Source: DSOS01 sp035286585
Lineage (GTDB): Bacteria; Chloroflexota; Anaerolineae; Anaerolineales; UBA4823
Length of the DNA: 7,936 bases
Direction: 5' to 3'
NCBI GenBank assembly: GCA_035286585.1
Contig: DATEDC010000110.1
Coordinates: 1 to 7,936 of the forward strand
Made by a program: the position numbers and the translations under genes. Position 1 is the first letter of the stretch. Each line of letters starts with the position of its first letter. The notes under the pieces were generated by a model. It did no database searches, was not told the origin of the DNA, and was given only the letters and a program-made list of their open reading frames with translations. Positions 1-5,409 of the stretch are shown one piece after another.

Positions 1-69
1 CGCACACACCCCCAAATCCGGGACTTTCCACGGTAACTCCCAGAGAGCAAATATAAAGCCTACTCCAAG

Positions 70-75
70 TATAAT
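70..75 (+). promoter_or_regulatory. Candidate -10 box for the hydrolase/ECF operon
   Basis: A perfect TATAAT lies at 70-75, about 68 bases upstream of the preferred ATG of the SAM hydrolase, inside an AT-rich patch (49-78) of otherwise GC-rich DNA. The region 16-18 bases upstream (about 46-53) does not resemble TTGACA and there is no TG extension, so this is a partial promoter match only. If used, the transcript would start near 82 and carry a leader of about 60 bases. I see no riboswitch or terminator hairpin in that leader. The rest of 1-143 shows no gene. Confidence 0.3.
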
Positions 76-143
76 ATCAGGCAAGTCGAGTTTCCAAACC
101 CCGGCCTCGCCCGGTGTATTTGGCAAAGGCAGCTTTATCCTTT

Positions 144-944
144 ATGCAGCGCTCAAACTTTATCACCCTGCTGACGGATTTCGGCCTCAAGGATGGCAAC
201 GTGGGCGTGATGAAAGGCGTGATCTGGGGTCTCGCCCCCCAGGTGAAGATCGCCGACATCAGCCACCAGGTCAGCCCGCAAAATGTGCCCGAAGCGGCTT
301 TGATCCTGAGGCGCTCCGCTCCGTACTTCCCCCGCGGCGCCATCCACGTCATCGTGGTCGACCCTGGCGTGGGCACCTCCCGCAGGCCGATTGCGGCTCG
401 CATCGGTCCGCACTATTACATCTGCCCGGATAACGGCATCCTTACCATGATGCTCGCCCGCGCCGAGGCGGAAAACTGGCCGGTTCAAATCGTGCATGCC
501 GATAAACCCCGCTACTGGCTCCCCGAGGTCAGCCACGTGTTCCACGGGCGGGATATCTTCGCCCCGCTGGCTGCCCACCTGGCAAATGGCGTCCCTCTCC
601 AGGATTTGGGCGCGCCAGTGGGCGACCCCATCCGGCTGAAGCTGCCGCTTCCCAAGCGCACGGAACACGGCTGGGTGGGGGAGGTCATCCACATCGACCA
701 TTTTGGGAACCTCTCTTCCAACATCCGCCAGGAGCACCTGGGCAATCCAGCCAATCTCCAGGTCCACCTGTGCGGCTTCACCATCCACGGCCTGGTGAGG
801 ACGTTTGGCGAGCGACCTCCCGGCGAGCTGGTCGCCCTGTACGGCAGCACCGGCAACCTGATCGTCTCGGTGGTGAACGGCAGCGCCGCCCAGCGCCTGG
901 GAACCAGGCCCGGCGACCCGCTAGAAGTCAGGGTCAGACCTTGA
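144..944 (+). CDS. SAM hydrolase (DUF62, SAM hydroxide adenosyltransferase)
   Basis: This 266-residue cytoplasmic protein belongs to the DUF62 family, which uses water to split S-adenosylmethionine into adenosine and L-methionine. The N-terminus ITLLTDFG (7-14) is the family hallmark. D73 in VVDPGVGT, R80, and H134 in VFHGRDIFAP match in order and spacing the Asp-Arg-His triad that activates water in characterised family members (D68/R75/H127 in the Pyrococcus protein). Further conserved blocks are CPDNGIL (94-100) and HIDHFGNL (183-190), the latter belonging to the C-terminal domain that helps bind SAM. The triad argues for a hydrolase rather than a fluorinase or chlorinase. The ATG at 144 is preferred over an upstream in-frame GTG at 114 because family members begin just before the ITLLTDFG strand. 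Neither start has a clear ribosome-binding site. The gene is first in the operon and its TGA overlaps the TTG start of the ATPase gene. Such hydrolases are, to my knowledge, recurrent neighbours of ECF transporters. Confidence 0.93.
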   Translation: MQRSNFITLLTDFGLKDGNVGVMKGVIWGLAPQVKIADISHQVSPQNVPEAALILRRSAPYFPRGAIHVIVVDPGVGTSRRPIAARIGPHYYICPDNGILTMMLARAEAENWPVQIVHADKPRYWLPEVSHVFHGRDIFAPLAAHLANGVPLQDLGAPVGDPIRLKLPLPKRTEHGWVGEVIHIDHFGNLSSNIRQEHLGNPANLQVHLCGFTIHGLVRTFGERPPGELVALYGSTGNLIVSVVNGSAAQRLGTRPGDPLEVRVRP

Positions 945-2566
945 ACGCGGCTGCTCCCCTGGTCCTGGAGAATATTTCTTTTCGCTACCGCGACCGGCAG
1001 GAGCTGGCCATTCAAGATATTTCCCTGGAAGTCGCCCCCGGGGAGCTGGTGCTGATCGCCGGCGCCAGCGGCTGCGGCAAAACCACCCTGATCCGTTGCA
1101 TCAACGGCCTGATCCCGCGCAGCTATAAGGGCGAAAAAACCGGCCGGGTGCTGGTCAACGGAACTGATACGGCGGACATGACGCTGGCGGGTATCTCTCA
1201 AATGGTCGGCACGGTGTTGCAAGACCCCGAGCGCCAGATTTTGGGCACTAACGTGACCGCGGAGATCGCTTTTGGGTTGGAAAACCTGGGCTTTTCGAGA
1301 GCGGAGATTCACCAGCGAGTCGAGGCCGCCTTGGAATATCTCCATATCACCCACCTGCGCGGCCGGGAGACATTCAACCTCTCGGGGGGAGAGAAACAAA
1401 AGATCGCTTTGGCCGGGGTGCTGGCCATGCGCCCCAGTATTTTGCTCCTGGATGAGCCGCTTGCCTCACTGGACCCTGCCAGCGCCCAGGAAGCGCTGGC
1501 CATGGTCAGGCAGCTCGTAGATGAGGGCATGGCGGTTTTGCTGATCGAGCACCGCGTCGAGGATGCGCTCAAGATCGTTCCCGACCGGGTCATGTTCATG
1601 GCTGCCGGGCAGGTACGTTACCTTGGCCTGCCTGAGGGGTTAAATAAGGTGGTGGATTATCGCGAGGTGAAAATGCCGGCTCCGATCATCCTCGAACGCG
1701 CCGCCAAGGACTCACCGCCTGCCTACATCCAGTTCTCGCCTGCCGGAGATGCGCCAGAGGCAGGCGCAGAACCCGTGCCCCTGGTGGAGTTCAAGGATGT
1801 ATCTTTCCATTATGAACAGGGCGTGAGCGTTTTGGGCGGCGTTTCGCTGTCTATCCAGCGCGGCGATGTGATCGCCATCCTGGGCCCCAACGGGGCGGGT
1901 AAAACCACGCTGGTGAAGCATGCCATTGGGCTGCTCAAACCCAAATCCGGGCAGGTGCTGGTGAACGGGCAAAGCACCCACAAGTTGAGCGTGGCGCAGG
2001 TTGCCAACACGCTGGGGTACGTTTTCCAGAGCCCCAGTCACATGCTCTTCGCCCCCACGGTTCACGAAGAGCTGGCTTTCGGCCCTAAAAACCTGCGCCA
2101 CGACCCCGATCAAATTGCGGAGGAGGTGAAACAGGCGCTTGAAATTGTCAATCTCACTGGTCTGGAGAACGACCCCCCGCTGGCGCTCTCTTTCGGCCAG
2201 CAGAAGCGCGTCAGCATCGCCGCCATCCTGGCGATGCGCTCCCGCATACTGGTGATGGATGAGCCTACCGCCGGGCAGGATTACCGGAATTACATCGAGT
2301 TTATGGATGCCATCCTGGGGTTGCCCGGCCTTACGGCTATCCTGTTCATCACCCACGACATCGACCTGGCGGTGATCTACGCCAACCGGGTGCTGCTCAT
2401 GGCGGATGGCCGCCTGGTGGCAGACGGCCCTCCGGAGCAGGTTTTGGCGGATACAGACCGCCTGGCTGCCTGCCGGCTGGTGCCCACCTCGCTGCTGCAG
2501 ACCAACCTGGCGATGCTCCCCCGAACGGGCCGCTTCTCGCGCGCCGAAGCGCTGGCGCACATTTAG
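941..2566 (+). CDS. ecfA: Fused double ECF-type ABC ATPase (EcfA-EcfA')
   Basis: This 541-residue cytoplasmic protein is the energising ATPase of an ECF importer, with two nucleotide-binding domains fused in tandem. Domain 1 (about 7-240) has Walker A GASGCGKT (41-48), Q-loop Q94, signature LSGGE (147-151), Walker B ILLLDEP (167-173), D-loop ASLD (175-178) and H-loop H204. A linker rich in Pro and Ala (about 245-280) follows. Domain 2 (about 281-510) has Walker A GPNGAGKT (315-322), Q363, signature SFGQQ (417-421), Walker B ILVMDEP (436-442) and H472. All ATP-binding residues are present in both halves, so both sites look competent. Fused forms are known in ECF systems (YkoD-like, MtsB-like). 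The TTG at 941 is chosen as start because it overlaps the upstream TGA and sits seven or so residues before domain 1. The reading frame is open further upstream, but that part is an out-of-frame shadow of the hydrolase gene. The two domains would bind the coupling helices of the EcfT protein encoded downstream. Confidence 0.93.
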   Translation: MNAAAPLVLENISFRYRDRQELAIQDISLEVAPGELVLIAGASGCGKTTLIRCINGLIPRSYKGEKTGRVLVNGTDTADMTLAGISQMVGTVLQDPERQILGTNVTAEIAFGLENLGFSRAEIHQRVEAALEYLHITHLRGRETFNLSGGEKQKIALAGVLAMRPSILLLDEPLASLDPASAQEALAMVRQLVDEGMAVLLIEHRVEDALKIVPDRVMFMAAGQVRYLGLPEGLNKVVDYREVKMPAPIILERAAKDSPPAYIQFSPAGDAPEAGAEPVPLVEFKDVSFHYEQGVSVLGGVSLSIQRGDVIAILGPNGAGKTTLVKHAIGLLKPKSGQVLVNGQSTHKLSVAQVANTLGYVFQSPSHMLFAPTVHEELAFGPKNLRHDPDQIAEEVKQALEIVNLTGLENDPPLALSFGQQKRVSIAAILAMRSRILVMDEPTAGQDYRNYIEFMDAILGLPGLTAILFITHDIDLAVIYANRVLLMADGRLVADGPPEQVLADTDRLAACRLVPTSLLQTNLAMLPRTGRFSRAEALAHI

Positions 2567-2594
2567 TTTATATTCGATTACATTGGAGGAGAAC

Positions 2595-3530
2595 ATGAGC
2601 AACTTTACAAAGCTTGTTCTGGCATTGGTGGTTACCCTGGTGATATTCCTGGGCCTGGTCTGGATCGGCGGGTCGGTGCTGAACATCGAGCGCCTGCAAA
2701 CGGGAGAGAACCCTGTGCTGCGCTTCGTGTTCGTGATCATCGGCCTGCTGGTCGTTTTAGCCGTGTATTACTTCACCCAGGATAGCCGGGCCTGGGTGAT
2801 CGGCACGCGCGAGGTGGTTTACATGGGCATCGGCGCAGCCCTGTACGCCGTGCTCTCTTACCTGTTCAACGGCACGGTATTCTTTGTCCCCTCTGTGAGC
2901 CAGGTGGCTTTGCGGCCGGCGATAGTCATCCCGATGTTCTTCGGCTATGCTTTCGGCCCGGTCGTCGGCTTTTTCACCGGCGCGGTGGGCAACATGTTCG
3001 GCGACGCCCTGACAGGATTCGGCCTTTTCCCGCAGTGGAGCCTGGGCAACGGGCTGGTTGGCTTCGTAGCCGGGCTGGCGATGTTGATCGCCGATAAGCG
3101 CAAAGGCTTGAATACGGTGCTGATCGCTGGCGGCGTTCTCGCCCTCATCTTCACCTTGATGTACGTTTTCAACCCAGCCATCCCGAATACCCTGTTCTTC
3201 CTGCCGGAGGAAGGCATCTTCGGCGACCAGCCAATCACCCTGTTCGCGGGCATGTCCGTGGTGGTCGGGTTCATCCTGGTGCTGCTGGTGCGCCTTGTTT
3301 TCGGGAGTAATATCGATGTGACTGCGGCGGTCACCTGGGGCATGCTGGGCAACCTGCTGGGCATCGGCTTCGCCGCCATCTCGGATATCTGGATCAACGG
3401 CTACTCGCCGGCGGTCGCCATCGTGGGTGAGTTCCTGCCCGCCGCCGGGCCAAACCTGATCTTCGCCGCCATCCTGGTGCCGCTGCTGGTGGGCGCTTAC
3501 GCCGCCGTGGGGCGCCAGTCGGGCCGCTAA
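2595..3530 (+). CDS. ECF transporter S component, substrate unknown
   Basis: This 311-residue polytopic membrane protein probably captures the substrate for the importer. I predict roughly 9-10 hydrophobic segments by eye: about 7-29, 43-60, 74-91, 108-122, 123-140, 150-166, 175-193, 214-236, 248-267 and 284-304. The S-component hallmarks lie from residue 71 on: an AxxxA pattern (A81, A85) of the kind that docks on EcfT, then RPAIVIP (107-113), GYAFGPVVGFFTGAVGN (117-133) and D137. S components usually have about 170-220 residues and six helices, so this one carries two extra N-terminal helices and an extended C-terminal half. The ATG at 2595 has a strong ribosome-binding site (GGAGGAGA, 2585-2592). 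It lies 28 bases after the ATPase stop and 69 bases before the EcfT gene, which supports the assignment more than any single motif. The substrate is not deducible. The hydrolase neighbour hints at a methionine-, SAM- or adenosine-related compound. Confidence 0.82.
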   Translation: MSNFTKLVLALVVTLVIFLGLVWIGGSVLNIERLQTGENPVLRFVFVIIGLLVVLAVYYFTQDSRAWVIGTREVVYMGIGAALYAVLSYLFNGTVFFVPSVSQVALRPAIVIPMFFGYAFGPVVGFFTGAVGNMFGDALTGFGLFPQWSLGNGLVGFVAGLAMLIADKRKGLNTVLIAGGVLALIFTLMYVFNPAIPNTLFFLPEEGIFGDQPITLFAGMSVVVGFILVLLVRLVFGSNIDVTAAVTWGMLGNLLGIGFAAISDIWINGYSPAVAIVGEFLPAAGPNLIFAAILVPLLVGAYAAVGRQSGR

Positions 3531-3546
3531 CTATCCCCATTTTTAC

Positions 3547-3575
3547 GTGCGGGGGCGCTGCCCGCGCCCCCGCAC
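3547..3575 (+). repeat. Perfect 12-bp GC-rich hairpin between S and T genes
   Basis: GTGCGGGGGCGC (3547-3558) is followed by a five-base loop TGCCC and the exact complement GCGCCCCCGCAC (3564-3575). It fills most of the 69-base gap between the S-component stop and the EcfT start, ending about ten bases before the GAGG (3585-3588) that may serve as ribosome-binding site. No T-tract follows on either strand, so it is not a standard intrinsic terminator. It could stabilise the upstream mRNA, slow polymerase, or adjust EcfT expression relative to the other subunits. The structure is directly visible; the role is inferred. Confidence 0.75.
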
Positions 3576-3599
3576 ACACGCCTCGAGGATCGAAAGACC

Positions 3600-4460
3600 A
3601 TGCTGGTCACCTGGCGCTACCGCCCGCGCAAATCCCTGATCCAGTCGTTTGACCCGCGCGCCTGGCTGATCTTCTACGCCTGCTTCCTCGCCTCGAGCCT
3701 CTTTTTCTGGGATGTGCGCTTCCTGGCTCTGCTTCAGGGGATTGCCCTGGCTGCCGTGTTCACCTCCGGCGTCACCTGGCGCGAGTCGCGCCGCGCCTGG
3801 CTGTTCATCGGCGGGTTCATCCTGTTCTACTCCACCCTGACCTTTCTGACTGGCCGCGGCGGGATGGAAGTTTATACAGAAGAGCACCTGCTCACCCGCT
3901 TTAGTGCCCCCTTCACTCTGCTCGGCTGGCGGCCAACCCTGGATGTGAGTGTGGAGCGCTTATTCTTCGCCCTGGCTCAGATCCTGCGCGTGTTCAGCAT
4001 CGCCAGCATGACCATCCTGATCCCTTACACGCTCAACCCAACCTTGTACGGCGTCGCCTTCCACGGCCTGGGCCTGCCGGACAAGATCGCCTACGCCATG
4101 GACCTGACCATGCGCTTCATCCCCACCTTCGGGCGCGACTTCCAGATGACCATGGACGCCCAGCGCGCCCGCGGCTACGAGCTGGAGAACCTGCGCGGCG
4201 GGCTGGTGGCCCAGGTGCGCAAGCTGGCGCCCCTGATCGTGCCGGTCACCATCCACGCCATCATCGGCAGCGAGGACATCATCGACGCCATGGACCTGCG
4301 CGCCTTCGGCGTGGGCCCGCGCACCTGGCTGGTGGAGCTGCGCTACCGGCGGCGGGATCGGGCCCTGATCTCTTTTGGGGTCTTGCTGCTGTTCGCTTCG
4401 CTTGTCCTGCTCTTATTGGGGCTGGGATCGTTCTGGGTGCCAACCGGGTTGTTGAGGTGA
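3600..4460 (+). CDS. ecfT: ECF transporter transmembrane coupling protein EcfT (CbiQ family)
   Basis: This 286-residue inner-membrane protein is the scaffold of the ECF importer; it links the ATPase domains to the S component. Hydrophobic segments lie at about 21-36, 41-58, 66-84, 121-141 and 254-276, and a long amphipathic cytoplasmic region occupies about 165-250. That region contains the first coupling motif, ARG (190-192, in AQRARGYE). A second coupling segment, AMDLRAFG (230-237), deviates from the usual Ala-Arg-Gly but is at the expected place and is the kind of variant seen in CbiQ/EcfT proteins. FIPTF (173-177) just before the first motif is also family-like. The ATG at 3600 is preceded by GAGG (3585-3588) and GAAAG (3592-3596). 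It is the last gene of the operon, and the next 420 bases have no recognisable gene. The combination with a fused ATPase and an S component makes this a dedicated group I ECF system. Confidence 0.92.
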   Translation: MLVTWRYRPRKSLIQSFDPRAWLIFYACFLASSLFFWDVRFLALLQGIALAAVFTSGVTWRESRRAWLFIGGFILFYSTLTFLTGRGGMEVYTEEHLLTRFSAPFTLLGWRPTLDVSVERLFFALAQILRVFSIASMTILIPYTLNPTLYGVAFHGLGLPDKIAYAMDLTMRFIPTFGRDFQMTMDAQRARGYELENLRGGLVAQVRKLAPLIVPVTIHAIIGSEDIIDAMDLRAFGVGPRTWLVELRYRRRDRALISFGVLLLFASLVLLLLGLGSFWVPTGLLR

Positions 4461-4751
4461 GGGGAATTGACCTGTGCACTCCAGCGGGGAGAGCGGATCC
4501 AGAATTTAGGGACCATCCAGCGCGCCTCAACGAAATTCGCCTTGCCACGCTGATTGCTTGGGGACTTGCTGGTCTTTGTAGACCTGCACGATTAAGGGAC
4601 GCACAGCAGGGTAGCCGCGGGTCGGCTAGTTCCGACTGCCAGGAGTACACATAGGCAGGACGATAGCTAATCTTCAGCGAAGCAGGCATATCGGTGGGGC
4701 GGTCCACCACGACGATTCCTATTGAACCTTAAAAAGGGCGTGCAATATATA

Positions 4752-4760
4752 TGCTATACT
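4752..4760 (+). promoter_or_regulatory. Candidate extended -10 promoter (TGCTATACT)
   Basis: TGCTATACT at 4752-4760 combines the TGn extension with a -10 box (TATACT at 4755-4760) one base from consensus, within the AT-rich run 4744-4760. No good -35 lies 16-18 bases upstream of it. An alternative reading pairs TTGAAC (4722-4727) with TATATA (4746-4751) at 18-base spacing. Either would start transcription about 4758-4768, at the left arm of the inverted repeat next to it, and read toward the doubtful ORF at 4883. Confidence 0.45.
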
Positions 4761-4800
4761 GATCATATCCTGGAAAAGAGCATCTCAAGGATGTGATCAG
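4759..4800 (+). repeat. 13-bp imperfect inverted repeat at a predicted transcription start
   Basis: CTGATCATATCCT (4759-4771) is complementary to AGGATGTGATCAG (4788-4800) over 13 positions, with a single T-G mismatch that would be a U-G wobble in RNA. The 16-base spacer contains GAGCATCTC (4778-4786), itself able to form a three-pair mini-hairpin. No T-tract follows, so a terminator is unlikely. Its position directly downstream of the candidate -10 box fits a repressor operator or a 5' leader hairpin that protects the RNA. The repeat is visible in the sequence; the function is inferred. Confidence 0.6.
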
Positions 4801-4882
4801 GTTGAGAAAAGCAAGAGGTCATCGAGGTGCTCAGAAAATGGGATTTATCACAAAAGCACAGAGATCATAACCCAACCCCATC

Positions 4883-5344
4883 ATGCGCAGGATCGCTTTA
4901 CGCTGGCTGCGAAAACGAACCGTGATTACGGTGGTTGCCTCCCTGACCGTATTTCTAATCATCTATTTGGGAGGAGCAATCAATGAGGCGTCGAGAAGGT
5001 ACGCGCGCGCCGCGAGTATCTCTGAGAGCCGTGCTCATACTAACGTCGGTAGGGAAGGTTACGAGTATATTTTTGAACCAAACACACACATATTTATCGA
5101 CAAAATCTTACCGAACGATCGCATCATAATCGCCATTATTGTGATGCAGGATTACCTGTTTTTCGACCTCGATTACGGATGCGCTATCCTGGACATAGAT
5201 ATTTGTACGTGGATGCGTTTCAATATTTTTTATCTTCAAGATCAAACAGCAGTGATCCTCAGGCTCGCCTCGTACGCCTCAATAACCTCACTGCTAACTG
5301 GAGCCGGGGTCTTCTCATTGTCCAGGCTTGCTCTAAACTCCTAG
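4883..5344 (+). CDS. Hypothetical membrane-anchored protein, possibly a gene remnant
   Basis: An open frame of 153 codons starts at the first ATG after an in-frame stop (4868-4870). I do not recognise a family. Residues 1-13 are basic (seven Arg or Lys) and are followed by one clear hydrophobic helix (about 14-32), consistent with a single-pass anchor with the N-terminus inside. The remainder, about 35-153, contains a block around ILPNDRIIIAIIVMQDYLFF (residues 75-94). In shape this resembles the strand after the last helix of GT39/ArnT-like membrane glycosyltransferases, so the ORF may be a truncated C-terminal remnant; that is a weak, memory-based comparison. There is no ribosome-binding site before the ATG. 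The DNA is distinctly AT-richer than its neighbours (22 G+C of 60 at 5041-5100, against 42 of 60 at 6001-6060), which suggests a different origin. An overlapping frame (5179-5400) is open as well, which weakens the case for coding. Confidence 0.35.
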   Translation: MRRIALRWLRKRTVITVVASLTVFLIIYLGGAINEASRRYARAASISESRAHTNVGREGYEYIFEPNTHIFIDKILPNDRIIIAIIVMQDYLFFDLDYGCAILDIDICTWMRFNIFYLQDQTAVILRLASYASITSLLTGAGVFSLSRLALNS

Positions 5345-5357
5345 CTCTTGATATTCA

Positions 5358-5380
5358 TTTGAGCTATTTTCCGGCTCAAA
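5358..5380 (+). promoter_or_regulatory. Candidate operator: TTTGAGC-N9-GCTCAAA upstream of the GH36 gene
   Basis: A perfect 7-bp inverted repeat, TTTGAGC (5358-5364) and GCTCAAA (5374-5380), with half-sites 16 bases apart centre to centre, ends 30 bases before the alpha-galactosidase ATG. The location is where a sugar-responsive regulator would bind. A weak promoter match, TTGCTC (5328-5333) with TATTCA (5352-5357) at 18-base spacing, would put the repeat at the transcription start. It could also be a small leader hairpin. No regulator gene is in the window. Confidence 0.35.
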
Positions 5381-5409
5381 CAGCCCGCCTTGCTGGATAA
5401 GCGACACGC

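Larger units (their letters stand above)
4461..4882. other. Gene-poor intergenic stretch after the ECF operon
   Basis: No convincing gene is present between EcfT and the next ORF. Short open frames on either strand (for example + strand 4457-4654, starting at a GTG that overlaps the EcfT stop) have no recognisable family, no hydrophobic pattern and no ribosome-binding site. On the minus strand, 4600-4720 reads as a plausible peptide beginning IVVVDRPTDMPASLK, but the frame then loses any protein-like character. This could be a decayed gene, but I cannot name it. Small inverted repeats occur at 4571-4584 and 4621-4636 (5-bp stems). From about 4720 the DNA becomes AT-rich and carries the promoter-like elements listed separately. 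Confidence 0.5.

Noticed and set aside
1..143. Possible SAM or cobalamin riboswitch upstream of the hydrolase
   Set aside because: No conserved box or multi-helix structure is visible, and the predicted leader is only about 60 bases.
770..940. In-frame upstream extension of the ATPase ORF to an ATG at 770
   Set aside because: The added residues are Arg-rich and unlike any ABC N-terminus; they are the hydrolase gene read in another frame. The TTG overlapping the stop fits the domain start.
2406..2594. Upstream extension of the S-component ORF
   Set aside because: It overlaps the ATPase gene in another frame, is not hydrophobic, and the strong GGAGGAGA site sits just before the ATG at 2595.
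4457..4654. Small + strand ORF of 65 codons starting at a GTG overlapping the EcfT stop
   Set aside because: The overlap looks like coupling, but there is no recognisable domain, no hydrophobic or amphipathic pattern, and nothing else supports coding.
4279..4710. Minus-strand ORF of 143 codons, as a possible transposase or decayed gene
   Set aside because: Half of it is the antisense of the EcfT gene. The remaining part begins plausibly but matches no family I recognise and has no catalytic motif.
5179..5400. + strand ORF of 73 codons overlapping the orphan ORF
   Set aside because: No family, no ribosome-binding site, and it competes with the longer ORF. It could only be real as part of a frameshifted pseudogene, which I cannot demonstrate.
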